A stretch of 64,000 nt of DNA from CAZICM01 sp964537685 (GTDB taxonomy: Bacteria; Myxococcota_A; Polyangia; Polyangiales; Polyangiaceae). Shown here in pieces: positions 1 through 8,990 of this stretch. Each line of letters starts with the position of its first letter. Within the stretch, counting starts at the first letter, position 1. The stretch spans positions 1-64,000 of the forward strand of contig CAZICM010000038.1 in NCBI GenBank assembly GCA_964537685.1, read 5' to 3'. Both the position numbers and the translations under genes were made by a program. The notes under the pieces were generated by a model. The model ran no database searches, was not told where the DNA came from, and saw only the letters and a list, made by a program, of their open reading frames with translations.

Positions 1-79
1 TGCCAATGGGAAGAAGCCTTCGATCGAACATATAACAAACGCGCTTTTAGCGGGGAGGGCGGGCTTTGTCAAATATGCT

Positions 80-514
80 TTAATCGTCAAAATCGGATGA
101 AGGCGCCGTGTACTCAGCCCCAGGTGTGGTGACCTGTTTCACTTTGATGCTCTCGATGGACCATACCGTGCCGCTCGGGGTCTCCTCGGCATGCCAAAAG
201 GCCATAATCACTCCCGTACAAACCAAGGCTTTTGCCGCGTTGCCTTCCTTGGGCTTGCCTTCAATTTGAAAACTCGAGGATGTCTGCGATTTGACGCTCA
301 CATCCTTCAACCCCTCTGTCTTCACCCCGCATAGCTTTTCCAGAAGGCCCTTGTCGCTTTTTAGCTTCTCTTCGACCAGGCGAACGCCTTCTGTTTCGTT
401 GGGGCCAACAATATCCTTGGCAAAGCCTTTGACAGCACTGCATCCTTTGCAGCACCCGCTTAGGGCAAAACTCATGGAAACGAGGGCAAAGACAATCGCG
501 GCTCGGCTCTTCAT
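80..514 (-). CDS. small lipoprotein, unknown function
   Basis: A 144-residue protein with a typical lipoprotein signal: Lys3/Arg4, a hydrophobic stretch and a lipobox ending in LSGC, so lipidation is predicted at Cys21. A CCKGC cluster lies at the cleavage site. The mature part is short and hydrophilic, with one further hydrophobic stretch (VCTGVIMAFW) and an Asp-rich end. I do not recognise a family. It lies 40 bp downstream of the Cys-rich lipoprotein on the same strand and may be co-transcribed with it. No strong ribosome binding site precedes the ATG, but the signal peptide fixes the start well. Confidence 0.75.
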   Translation of the reverse strand: MKSRAAIVFALVSMSFALSGCCKGCSAVKGFAKDIVGPNETEGVRLVEEKLKSDKGLLEKLCGVKTEGLKDVSVKSQTSSSFQIEGKPKEGNAAKALVCTGVIMAFWHAEETPSGTVWSIESIKVKQVTTPGAEYTAPSSDFDD

Positions 515-554
515 CCGGCTACGATATGCTAAACACGGGAGGGTTTAAAGAAGA

Positions 555-1919
555 TTAGTTGCCGTCGCAAATCAGCGCGCACAATTTGGACCCCGATGGA
601 CCGGCGCAGCGGCTCGCAATGCATTCATCGCTGCTGGAGCATTGTTCTCCAATCATCTTTTGTTTCTGGCAAATACCCGCACCACAATAATAGCCATCGA
701 TGCATTCATCGTTGCACACACCCCCGGCACCAGGAAGTGGGGCGCACTTGGACATCGAATCGCAATTGCGGCTTTCGCATTCTCCATCGTCCTCGCAGGC
801 GCCTCCATTGGCCACAAGCCCCTGAATCGCCGCTTCACAATCAAACGACCCGCCTTTGGAAAATTCAACACAGCTTAGCCCCGCGTATTGCTCGGCGCAT
901 TGCTTTAGCGCGGCGTCGTCAATCTTGACTTTGCCTTCCACTTCCTTGGTGTTGAGCTCGGCCAAGGCCAATCCTGTAATGGCACCATACAGATTGAGGC
1001 ATTCCCATTGGTTATCGATGCCGGGAAAGAGAAAATTGCTCGCTTCATCGGTCGTGCAGCAATTGAAGATATGATCGCATTCAGCTTGAACGACAATACC
1101 CCCGATGGCCCCCAGTTCAGCATTGACAGGTCCGGGTCCAACTCCTCCGCCCGAACACACGGCCCCGCACATCCCCGGCGTGGCACCATCATCACCGATA
1201 CATGTACCCGACGTGCATTCATTGTTTTCCTGACAGCTTTGACCATCGGCCTTGGCGAGCGCGCAAACCCCCGCATTGCAATACAGTCCCTTGTCGCATT
1301 TCTGATCATTCGAACAATTGCCACCGGGCCCCACGGGCGGGGATTTCACGGCGCAGGTGCCTTGGCTCATACCGCTGGGGATATTGCATTCTCCGCCGAT
1401 ACAATCGATATTGGCCTCGCAGACACCGCCCAAGGGGACCATGGGGACAAAGATATCCTCGCAAGTGCCCATATTGCCGGTTTCAAAGTCGGCGCATGAA
1501 GCCGCGGCGATTTTAATCAAACAAGCATCGAAGTTCTCTTGACTGAAGGATGAACGGCCCGCAGCTTCGCTGGCTTTTCCGGTGGGTTCGAAGGCTCCAT
1601 CCCAGACGGTTCGAGTGAAGACATGGCAGCCTCCATAATCGGAGATGCCGAGGAAGCGTTCTTTCAAGCCTGTTGCATCACAGCATTTAAAGACGAGATC
1701 GCAGAAGGCCGCGGCATAGCGTTCTCCGTTGCTAGATCCGGCGCTGCTTCCGCTGCTGCTGCTGCTGCTGGTGCTGGTCGATGAAGACGAGCTTCCGCCC
1801 CCCGATCCCAGGCTTGAATTTTGGCTTTCGCCGCCGCCGCACGCTGCAAAGCTTAAACCGCTCATGGCCAAGAGAGCGAGGGGACCAAAGAAATGAAAGC
1901 GATGTGATATATTTGTCAT
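555..1919 (-). CDS. Cys-rich lipoprotein with Ser-rich linker and internal duplication
   Basis: 454 residues. The signal peptide ends in a lipobox (SFAAC, Cys26), followed by a Gly/Ser-rich linker of about 35 residues, so the folded part is held off the outer membrane. The rest is two related halves, each opening with a CDxxFxCC motif (FCDLVFKCCDA and ECDHIFNCCTT) and closing with short repeats of the type GxxCxxxxxCxSGxC. This architecture is common among secreted myxobacterial proteins of unknown role; no enzyme motif was seen. A GAGGAG ribosome binding site about 7 bp before the ATG supports the start. A triple 9-bp repeat lies directly upstream. Confidence 0.85.
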   Translation of the reverse strand: MTNISHRFHFFGPLALLAMSGLSFAACGGGESQNSSLGSGGGSSSSSTSTSSSSSSGSSAGSSNGERYAAAFCDLVFKCCDATGLKERFLGISDYGGCHVFTRTVWDGAFEPTGKASEAAGRSSFSQENFDACLIKIAAASCADFETGNMGTCEDIFVPMVPLGGVCEANIDCIGGECNIPSGMSQGTCAVKSPPVGPGGNCSNDQKCDKGLYCNAGVCALAKADGQSCQENNECTSGTCIGDDGATPGMCGAVCSGGGVGPGPVNAELGAIGGIVVQAECDHIFNCCTTDEASNFLFPGIDNQWECLNLYGAITGLALAELNTKEVEGKVKIDDAALKQCAEQYAGLSCVEFSKGGSFDCEAAIQGLVANGGACEDDGECESRNCDSMSKCAPLPGAGGVCNDECIDGYYCGAGICQKQKMIGEQCSSSDECIASRCAGPSGSKLCALICDGN

Positions 1920-1930
1920 TGTAGACTCCT

Positions 1931-1957
1931 CAGGTGATTCAGGTGATTCAGGTGATT
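1931..1957. repeat. three tandem copies of a 9-bp unit
   Basis: CAGGTGATT occurs three times without interruption between the start of the Cys-rich lipoprotein gene and the stop codon of the short type IIG paralogue; the last copy runs into that stop. The lipoprotein promoter must lie in or across this block unless transcription reads through from the restriction genes. It may be slippage-prone; no function is proven. Confidence 0.9.
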
Positions 1958-4736
1958 ACTGTCCAACAGGCATTCGAGGCGGGGCCGTAGCCCATAGAAG
2001 TTTAACATCCTCGGGGCTTAAGCCATAGGCCGAGTTTACCAGCGCGGCGAGGCGGCGTTCCAAGGCCAAAAGCGTACGTTTGCGCTCTTCGGCGGCCCGG
2101 GATTCTTCGGCATGAATAGGGTTACGGTTTTGACCGCTCAGGCCAATCATCTTGGGAACGATGCTTTCGGCCTGCTCTCGAAGTTCGGGCGCGGGCTCGG
2201 CAATAGGAAGCTTCTCCATATCATCGACCCTTAAACGCAATACTTCGTCTTTCCCATGAAGGGTATGCCTCCATAGATACGACCACAGCAGAGGCGAGTT
2301 TAAAACAGCCAGCAGCCAATTGTCTTTCAATGCAAGGAAATAGCAAAGGTTATTGGCAAAATACCCACCCTCATCCAAGCAAAATTCCGAATGAAATGAT
2401 AGATCTTTCCATATCATCTTGGGCTCTTCCAGAGATAAATCTCCCGGGCATGACTGAAGCTCCCACCAGTATTGGCCCCGGCTGCTCCTTTTGCGCAGGG
2501 GCTCTTCGTAGGTTTTCATCCTCGCATATAGCGCCGGATATACCGACTCAAAACATCGTTCGGCTTCCGGCTCCTTCAGCGATGCCCAAGGCGTGGGGCG
2601 TTCGCGGCTGGTCTTTAGCGCGATCATCCATTCCCCATTCCACGCCGGCGACCATCTTCGGATATCCTGCCCGCGCACATATTTTTTAATCACACCGGCC
2701 GAACGGGGATCTGCCTTCACCAACTGATCCCGCACCGCCGTACCGATTAAAAAAGCTTCGTTCAATCCAGTCTTGATCCCATAGCAAGGCTTGGCCTTCG
2801 CATAATCGGCAAGAGGCTTCCCCTTCTGCCTTATCCTCTCCATCAGCGCCTCCACCGCCGGAGGCTCCAAGCTCCATGGCCCCGCCCCAAGCCGGCTTTG
2901 AGGAACCCTATGGCTATTCGACTTCACATAGCTCTGAACCCGCTCCGCCCTTAATGCTTCCCTCGGAATTTGCGTCACATCCACCGCATGATCCCCGGGC
3001 ACCGGCCCCCCAGGCTTGTTTGGCTTGCTCAACACCATCACACAAGGAAAGGCATCGGCATCGGGGAAAATCGGCGCATGGCCAAAATCCACCATACGCT
3101 CCACCCGAGTCTCCCCGGCCAATATCGACCTTAACTTCACTCCATACTCCGCCTTCATCCATTTATTGGGCACAATAAATCCCAAACGGCCCCCCGCCTT
3201 CAAAAGCGATATCCCCCTCTCTATAAAATAAATATATAAATCCGCAGCCCCATGATAAGCCCTGTAATCCCTCGCCAAATGCTCTTTATAGTGACCGATG
3301 CGTTCATGCCTCACATAAGGCGGATTGCCTATCACAATATGAAAACCTTCGCTCCACCGCGCACCGATCGCCCCCGCATTGTCCGCAATCGAATTGGCCT
3401 GCGCGATATTGCAATTCAATTCGCCTAACGTTTGCCCCGGCCGCGCCGCCTTCAGCCATAGCGAAGCCTTGGTGAGTTCAACGGATTCGCCATTTAGATC
3501 CAAACCAAATAGATTGTTGTTCAGCACCGCCTGCCCCACATCCAAGCGCTCGGCCTGCCCTTGGTTCAATTCCAACAGCGCCGCGTTCACCCTATCATAA
3601 GCCCGCGCCAGCACATCAAAGGCCGCCGTCAAAAAGGCTCCCGCCCCGCAGGATAAATCCAAGACCCGCACCTGGCTCAGCGCCTCCCCATACTTCTCCC
3701 ACGCCGAACTCCAAGCCTTATCCCTCCATGCCTCGCTTAAATGCTCCCAAGGCTTATAGCTTGAAACAATCGCCTGCCATATCTCATCGAGCAGCCTGCC
3801 CAAGGTCTCTTCCACAATAAACTGAGTGATATGCGAAGGCGTATAGAACACGCCCTCCGCCTTGCGCTTGGGCATATCCGCCATGGACTGCTCGAAGATA
3901 TGCCCCAGGACATCCACCGATATCTCTTCGCGAAAGTCGTATGCGCTCAATACCTTGAGAATCGCAGTCTTATCGATATTCGCGCAGGTGCTAGGCGCAT
4001 CGGTGGCCGTTCCAGCAGACAACCCCCGTTCCCCGGCAAAGGCGCCGAGCAATATACGGTCAAGCAGCCTTTGAGCCTCTGTCCATAGCTCGGCCTTGGG
4101 AAGATTGGAATGCCCCTCGCATAGACGTTCATAGACGCAGACCCGCAAGCGCGTATAATCCCGGTACAGTTGCCCGGTGATTTCCGCTTCCTGTTTGGCC
4201 GAACGCAAAAGCAAGTCCTCGACCGGCGAAGGCGCACACAAGATATAATCCTGGGCCAAGAGCATATAAAAGCGCTGAAACGCCTCCGGCTGTGCCAACT
4301 CCTCCACGAGAAAGACTTCGCAATTCCCTGGGCCATAGGCGATATGATAGAGCCGGATTTCCCTCAGGTTAGAGATGAGAATCCAGCGGCAGCCCGGCGT
4401 AGGATGGGCATCCTCCCAGGCTTGCTGAATGGGGCTAAATATTTGTCTCGCGGCGCTATCCAAAGGTTGATTTAAGCCCTGAAGCGCAATTCTACAGCCC
4501 TGGCCCCCCCCTTGGCTAATGCCCCGATAGCCTAAAATATCGCCGAATACCCGCTCCAAAAACTGGCCATGGAGGCTCATTTCTTTTTCGCCGCCGAGCT
4601 TGCCGCTTTTTAAAAGCTCAATCCAGGGGAGGATCTGCTTTCGGCGCGTGTCGAGATCGGCGGGAAAAGATTGGCTTTGAAAATAATTTCTAAGCGTTTT
4701 GGGATGGAAGAGAGGATTGTGGTGCTTGGGCGTCAT
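1956..4736 (-). CDS. type IIG-like DNA adenine methyltransferase, nuclease motif missing
   Basis: 926 residues, paralogue of the 1109-residue protein encoded directly upstream. Adenine-methyltransferase motifs are intact: motif X FYTP (297-300), motif I DLSCGAGAF (360-368) and catalytic NPPY (471-474), followed by a C-terminal target-recognition-like region ending in PPRMPVGQ, as in the paralogue. Compared with that paralogue it lacks the Asp..Glu-x-Lys nuclease segment, most of the helical linker including YNGGLF, a stretch before NPPY and about 50 residues near the C-terminus; all losses are in frame. I infer a methylate-only or decaying copy. Only 3 bp separate it from the upstream gene, so expression is probably coupled. 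The first 76 codons are almost base-for-base copied from the paralogue. Confidence 0.8.
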   Translation of the reverse strand: MTPKHHNPLFHPKTLRNYFQSQSFPADLDTRRKQILPWIELLKSGKLGGEKEMSLHGQFLERVFGDILGYRGISQGGGQGCRIALQGLNQPLDSAARQIFSPIQQAWEDAHPTPGCRWILISNLREIRLYHIAYGPGNCEVFLVEELAQPEAFQRFYMLLAQDYILCAPSPVEDLLLRSAKQEAEITGQLYRDYTRLRVCVYERLCEGHSNLPKAELWTEAQRLLDRILLGAFAGERGLSAGTATDAPSTCANIDKTAILKVLSAYDFREEISVDVLGHIFEQSMADMPKRKAEGVFYTPSHITQFIVEETLGRLLDEIWQAIVSSYKPWEHLSEAWRDKAWSSAWEKYGEALSQVRVLDLSCGAGAFLTAAFDVLARAYDRVNAALLELNQGQAERLDVGQAVLNNNLFGLDLNGESVELTKASLWLKAARPGQTLGELNCNIAQANSIADNAGAIGARWSEGFHIVIGNPPYVRHERIGHYKEHLARDYRAYHGAADLYIYFIERGISLLKAGGRLGFIVPNKWMKAEYGVKLRSILAGETRVERMVDFGHAPIFPDADAFPCVMVLSKPNKPGGPVPGDHAVDVTQIPREALRAERVQSYVKSNSHRVPQSRLGAGPWSLEPPAVEALMERIRQKGKPLADYAKAKPCYGIKTGLNEAFLIGTAVRDQLVKADPRSAGVIKKYVRGQDIRRWSPAWNGEWMIALKTSRERPTPWASLKEPEAERCFESVYPALYARMKTYEEPLRKRSSRGQYWWELQSCPGDLSLEEPKMIWKDLSFHSEFCLDEGGYFANNLCYFLALKDNWLLAVLNSPLLWSYLWRHTLHGKDEVLRLRVDDMEKLPIAEPAPELREQAESIVPKMIGLSGQNRNPIHAEESRAAEERKRTLLALERRLAALVNSAYGLSPEDVKLLWATAPPRMPVGQ
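4510..4735. repeat. 226-bp exact direct repeat, copy 1
   Basis: This block, encoding the first 75 or so residues of the short paralogue, is identical base for base to 7843-8068 in the long paralogue (offset 3333). The rest of the two genes differs at many positions, so the match points to a recent recombination or gene-conversion patch. Identity stops one base before the start codon's outer base: ATG here, GTG in the other copy. Confidence 0.95.
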
Positions 4737-4739
4737 TTA

Positions 4740-7700
4740 TTATTGTCCCACGGGCATTCTAGGCGGAGCCGTGGCCCACAAAAGCTCGACATCCTCGGGG
4801 CTCAAGCCATAGGCCGAGTTCACCAGCTTGGAGAGGCGGCGTTCCAACAACAAAAGTGTGCGCTTGCGCTCTTCGATGGCCTGGGATTCTTCGGCGTGGA
4901 TTTGGCGGAGTTCTTTTTGGGCGGCGGGTTTGATACCACCTTTGGATTTAGGACGGCGGGCGAGAATCTCTTTGATAAAGTCATCGGCGTTGAGCGCACT
5001 GAAGTCTTCCAGTTTTTGGCCGGGTTTATCGATATCGAACTGGAGGCGCAGGGCATCGAGCATATTGGCATGGGCTTCTTGGTTTTGGCGGGTGAGGGCG
5101 ATCATTTGGGGGACCATGGTTTCGGCTTGGTCGCGGAGTTCGGGCGTGGGCTCGGCGATGGGGAGTCTTTCCATGTATACATTCTTCAACCGCAACACCT
5201 CATCCTTGCCATGCACAACATTTCGCCACAAATAAGCCCACAACAAAGGCGAATTCAGGACGGCCAAGAGCCATGTATCACCGGCTGGAAGAAAGAAACA
5301 TAAATCATTCGTAAAGTGGCCTTGATTGTCCGAACAAAACTCCGAGTGAAACGATAGGTCTTTCCATATAAGTTTAGACCGCTCAAATGCATCGTAATAG
5401 GCGCATGGCCGGAGCTCCCACCAACACCTCCCCCGATCGCTTCGCTTCCGCAGAGCTGGTTCAAATGGTTTCATTCGAGCATATAAGCTTGGATAGGTCT
5501 GCTGAAAACAAATCTCCGCCTTGGATTCCTCCATAGAAGCCCAAGGCCAGGGATGATCGTGGCTTGATTTAAGAACGATCATCCAAAGTTCATTCCACTC
5601 CGGCGACCACCTCCGAATATCCTGCCCGCGCAGGTATTTTTTTATCACCCCAGCCGATGCGGGATCGTCCTTCACCAACTGATTCCGCGTCGCCGTATCA
5701 ATCAAAAATGCTTCGTTAAATCCGGTCTTGATCCCATAATAAGGCTTGGTCTTCGCATATTCAGCAAGCGGTGTCCCCTTCTGCCTCATCCTCTCCATCA
5801 GCGCCTCCACCGCCGGAGGCTCCAAACTCCATGCCCCCGCCCCAAGCCGGCTCTGAGGAACCGCATAAAAATGCGACATCACATAGTCCTGAATCTTTTC
5901 GCTCCCCAGCGCCTCCCTCGGAAAGCGCGTCACCTCCAGCGCATGATCCTCGGGCACCGGCTCCTCACCGGGTTTGTTCAGCACAATCACACAGGGAAAA
6001 GTGTCCGCGTCGGGGAAGATCGGCGCGTGTCCAAAATCCACCAGGCGCTCCACCCGCGTTTCTTTGGCCATGATGGATCGAATCTTGTCGCCATACTCCG
6101 CCTTCATCCATTTATTGGCCACAATATATCCCAGGCGCCCGCCCGGCTTTAAGAGCGATATCCCCCGCTCCATAAAATAAACATATAAATCCGCCACCCC
6201 GTTATAGGCCCGGTAGGCATGCGCAAAATGTTCTTTGTATTGCCCTATGAGCTCCTGCCTTACATAAGGCGGATTCCCTATCACTACATCAAAACCCTCC
6301 CTCCACCGCGCATCAATCGTTTCATCTTCCGGTGTCTGTACCGGATAAATAAAAGAACGCGCCAAGTTCCCCGTCTTCCAATCAAAGGCCCGAGGATCGA
6401 TCATCGCATCGCCCACAATCGAATTGGCCCGTTTAATGTTCCGATCCAAATAGGTTAGCTTCCGGCCCCGCTGCGCCGTCTTTAACCAAAGCGAAAGCTT
6501 GGTGATTTCAACGGACTCACCGTTCAGATCGACCCCAAATAGATTGTTGTTTAGCACCGTCTTATCTAAATCAAAGAGCTCCACCTGCCCCTTGCGCAAT
6601 TCCGAAAGCGCCGCGTTCACAATATCATAAGAGCGCGCCAGCCTATCAAAGGCCGCCGTCAAAAAGGCTCCCGATCCACAGGATAAATCCAAGACCCGCA
6701 CTTGCCTCAGGGCTTCTCGATAACTCTCCCACGCCGAAAGCCATGCCTTTTCCTGTAATGCCTTGCCTTTTTGCTCGTCGGGCTTGTGCTGCATCACTAT
6801 CGCTTGCCATTTTTCGTCCAATACCCTGCCCAAGGTCTGTTCCACAATAAACTGGGTTATAAACGAAGGGGTATAAAACACGCCCTCCACCTTGCGCTTG
6901 GACTTTTGGGGATCGATGGGCTTGCCTTCGCTCTCCGCGCGGATCTCTTCCAAATCCGTGATGGATTGTTCAAAGATATGCCCAAGAACATCCACCGATA
7001 CATCCTCGCGGAAATCATAAGCGCTTAAGACTTTGAATTGCTTGCAGGTCTCGTTTTGAAGCTCGAGCATGTCAATATTGGGATCGGGCGCGAATAGGCC
7101 GCCGTTGTAGGCCGGATACTGAAACTCGGGATGTCCTTCGTCAATCCAGCGGAAAATGGCTTGAAAGTTTTGCCATGCGGGCGCCGGGCGGTATTTATCC
7201 CGATAAACAATCGCTTCTTCAAGGGTATTTTCGGGAAGCAGGCCCCGATCCTCGGCAAAGGCGATAAACAATATCCGATCCAGCAGCGTCTGGGCATAAG
7301 CCAGCACCTCTGTCTTGGGAAGATTGGAATGCCCGCGGCATAGATCTTCATATACACAGGTGCGCAAGTGCCTATAATCCCGGTACAACTGCTCGGTGAT
7401 TTCCGCTTCCTGCTTGGCCGAACGCGAGAGCAAGTCCTCCACCACCGAAGGCCGCGCCGTTTCCAGGGGTGACGGCGGCAATAAATAATCCCGGGCCAAG
7501 AGTCCATAGAAGCGCTTGAACACCTCGGGATCACCCAACTCCTCCAGCCGAAAGACCTCGCAATTTCCTGGGGTATGGGCGCTATGGTAGAGCCGGGTTT
7601 CCCCAAAGTTGGACACCAGAATCCAGCGGCAGCCCCGGGCAAAGCTGGCATATTCCCAGGCTTGCTGAACGGGGGTCAAGATACGTCCAGCGGCAACATC

Positions 7701-8069
7701 CAAAGACTGTTTGGAACGTTTTAGCTCGATGACGCAATGGATGCGATCGGCGTCTCCCTGTCCAAAGAAGCCTAGGGCTCCATCGACGGATTTACCATTG
7801 GGGAGACTTTTTTCGGCGCAGAGCTCGTAGCCCTGGGCCGCGCCTTGGCTAATGCCCCGATAGCCTAAAATATCGCCGAATACCCGCTCCAAAAACTGGC
7901 CATGGAGGCTCATTTCTTTTTCGCCGCCGAGCTTGCCGCTTTTTAAAAGCTCAATCCAGGGGAGGATCTGCTTTCGGCGCGTGTCGAGATCGGCGGGAAA
8001 AGATTGGCTTTGAAAATAATTTCTAAGCGTTTTGGGATGGAAGAGAGGATTGTGGTGCTTGGGCGTCAC
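4740..8069 (-). CDS. type IIG restriction-modification enzyme (fused nuclease, methyltransferase, specificity)
   Basis: 1109 residues, a usual length for single-chain type IIG enzymes. Order of parts: N-terminal nuclease with a PD-(D/E)xK-like signature (Asp96, Glu115-Leu-Lys117), helical linker with AFAEDRGLLP and YNGGLF, motif X FYTP (398-401), AdoMet motif I DLSCGSGAF (461-469), catalytic NPPY (599-602), then a C-terminal target-recognition region. It would bind a specific DNA site, methylate adenine and cut unmodified DNA. The start is GTG at 8069. It is the first gene of a two-gene run with its shortened paralogue. BREX PglX also has NPPY, but no other BREX gene is present, so IIG is preferred. 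The recognition site cannot be read from sequence. Confidence 0.87.
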   Translation of the reverse strand: MTPKHHNPLFHPKTLRNYFQSQSFPADLDTRRKQILPWIELLKSGKLGGEKEMSLHGQFLERVFGDILGYRGISQGAAQGYELCAEKSLPNGKSVDGALGFFGQGDADRIHCVIELKRSKQSLDVAAGRILTPVQQAWEYASFARGCRWILVSNFGETRLYHSAHTPGNCEVFRLEELGDPEVFKRFYGLLARDYLLPPSPLETARPSVVEDLLSRSAKQEAEITEQLYRDYRHLRTCVYEDLCRGHSNLPKTEVLAYAQTLLDRILFIAFAEDRGLLPENTLEEAIVYRDKYRPAPAWQNFQAIFRWIDEGHPEFQYPAYNGGLFAPDPNIDMLELQNETCKQFKVLSAYDFREDVSVDVLGHIFEQSITDLEEIRAESEGKPIDPQKSKRKVEGVFYTPSFITQFIVEQTLGRVLDEKWQAIVMQHKPDEQKGKALQEKAWLSAWESYREALRQVRVLDLSCGSGAFLTAAFDRLARSYDIVNAALSELRKGQVELFDLDKTVLNNNLFGVDLNGESVEITKLSLWLKTAQRGRKLTYLDRNIKRANSIVGDAMIDPRAFDWKTGNLARSFIYPVQTPEDETIDARWREGFDVVIGNPPYVRQELIGQYKEHFAHAYRAYNGVADLYVYFMERGISLLKPGGRLGYIVANKWMKAEYGDKIRSIMAKETRVERLVDFGHAPIFPDADTFPCVIVLNKPGEEPVPEDHALEVTRFPREALGSEKIQDYVMSHFYAVPQSRLGAGAWSLEPPAVEALMERMRQKGTPLAEYAKTKPYYGIKTGFNEAFLIDTATRNQLVKDDPASAGVIKKYLRGQDIRRWSPEWNELWMIVLKSSHDHPWPWASMEESKAEICFQQTYPSLYARMKPFEPALRKRSDRGRCWWELRPCAYYDAFERSKLIWKDLSFHSEFCSDNQGHFTNDLCFFLPAGDTWLLAVLNSPLLWAYLWRNVVHGKDEVLRLKNVYMERLPIAEPTPELRDQAETMVPQMIALTRQNQEAHANMLDALRLQFDIDKPGQKLEDFSALNADDFIKEILARRPKSKGGIKPAAQKELRQIHAEESQAIEERKRTLLLLERRLSKLVNSAYGLSPEDVELLWATAPPRMPVGQ
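7843..8068. repeat. 226-bp exact direct repeat, copy 2
   Basis: Identical to 4510-4735. The inner boundary of the identity falls just before the region where the short paralogue loses its nuclease catalytic residues, which suggests that one event both homogenised the N-termini and removed or replaced the adjoining segment. Confidence 0.95.
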
Positions 8070-8114
8070 CTAGGCATTGAATGCAGGTTTTTTTCCCCGC
8101 TGCAAGCCCATTCT

Positions 8115-8603
8115 TCACTCCCCCCGCAGCACCCTATCCGCCTCCTCCAATTGCTCTTCGCTAAACACCAGAATCCCCGCCCGCTTGAGCATCGCTCCCG
8201 TCACCCCCGGCTGGGGAATTTTTGTTCTCGTAAATGTCCCATCATAACTGTGACTCGATCCGCACGAGGGACTATTCTCTTTCAACACCGCCACCCGAAT
8301 GCCCTTGGCCTGCGCAACCGAGAGCGCTTCATTGGCCCCCTTTATAAATGCCTCGGTCACATCCCGCCCGGTTGCATCCACTACCCTTGTGCGCCCATCG
8401 AGTACGGCATAGCCGCCCAGGGGTTTTTCAATTTCAGATGCAATGCGGGGAATCGTCAGCCCGCCCGCAACCTCGGGACATACGGGCACGACGCGCCCTT
8501 CACTGAGCCATCGCGCTAAAATATCGCTTTGAATAGGCTTGCTTAAACCGTCGTAGCGTACCGCTTCGCCCAAGAGACATGCGCTGACCAAGACCTTTTG
8601 CAT
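8115..8603 (-). CDS. DUF523 family protein (YbbK-like)
   Basis: 162 residues, full length for the family. The opening VLVSACLLGEAVRYDG, PVCPEVAGGL at about 49-58 and SPSCGSSHSYDGTF near residue 112 are the conserved DUF523 signatures; Cys9, Cys51 and Cys114 are the conserved cysteines. The biochemical role of the family is not established; a metal or thiol function is only suggested by these cysteines. The gene ends 45 bp upstream of the start of the type IIG gene on the same strand and could be the head of that transcription unit. Across a repeat-filled spacer it is divergent from the thioredoxin-rhodanese gene. Confidence 0.9.
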   Translation of the reverse strand: MQKVLVSACLLGEAVRYDGLSKPIQSDILARWLSEGRVVPVCPEVAGGLTIPRIASEIEKPLGGYAVLDGRTRVVDATGRDVTEAFIKGANEALSVAQAKGIRVAVLKENSPSCGSSHSYDGTFTRTKIPQPGVTGAMLKRAGILVFSEEQLEEADRVLRGE

Positions 8604-8990
8604 CGTTGCCCTTCTCGTTGGGTACCATCACCGGTTTCCGCCCCAAAGTCAATCCCCGGCTTGGATGGGTATCGGATGGAGAGTTGGATCAAGGGGCCTC
8701 TTGGCAACCGAATCCCGTTATGAGAGTTGGATCAAGGGGCCTCTTGGCAACCGAATCCCGTTATGAGAGTTGGATCAAGGGGCCTCTTGGCAACCGAATC
8801 CTGTTATGAGAGTTGGATCAAGGGCCCTCTTGGCAGCCGAGTCCCGTCATGAGAGTTGGATCAAGGGGCCTCTTGGCAGTCGAGTGCCGTCGGGAGGGTT
8901 GGATCAAGGGGGTCTCTTGGCAGTCGAGTCCCGTCCCACCCTTCACAAAAGCCATTCCATCCCCGCACAACCCGTACTACACCCATCGCC
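8604..8990. other. 387-bp divergent intergenic region, mostly minisatellite
   Basis: Separates the DUF523 gene (leftward) from the thioredoxin-rhodanese gene (rightward). About two thirds is the six-copy 43-bp repeat at 8679-8937. I see no convincing promoter pair in the remaining bases. Short reading frames such as the one beginning MDQGASWQ arise from the repeat itself; because 43 is not a multiple of three, each copy shifts frame, so they are not believable genes. Confidence 0.8.
8679..8937. repeat. six tandem copies of a 43-bp unit (minisatellite)
   Basis: Unit starts fall at 8679, 8722, 8765, 8808, 8851 and 8894; the last is 44 bp through one extra G. Each unit opens GAGAGTTGGATCAAGG and contains CAAGGGGCCTCTTG, an imperfect palindrome able to form a small hairpin. 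Copies 1-3 are nearly identical and copies 4-6 are progressively diverged towards the thioredoxin side, a polarity expected of a growing tandem array. There are no unique spacers, so this is not a CRISPR array. Confidence 0.95.

Noticed and set aside
1956..8069. BREX PglX methyltransferases
   Set aside because: NPPY and length are compatible, but no brxA, brxB, brxC, pglZ or brxL gene is nearby, and an N-terminal nuclease motif fits type IIG better.
8679..8937. Possible CRISPR array
   Set aside because: Units are contiguous with no unique spacers, vary in sequence along the array, and no cas gene is in the window.
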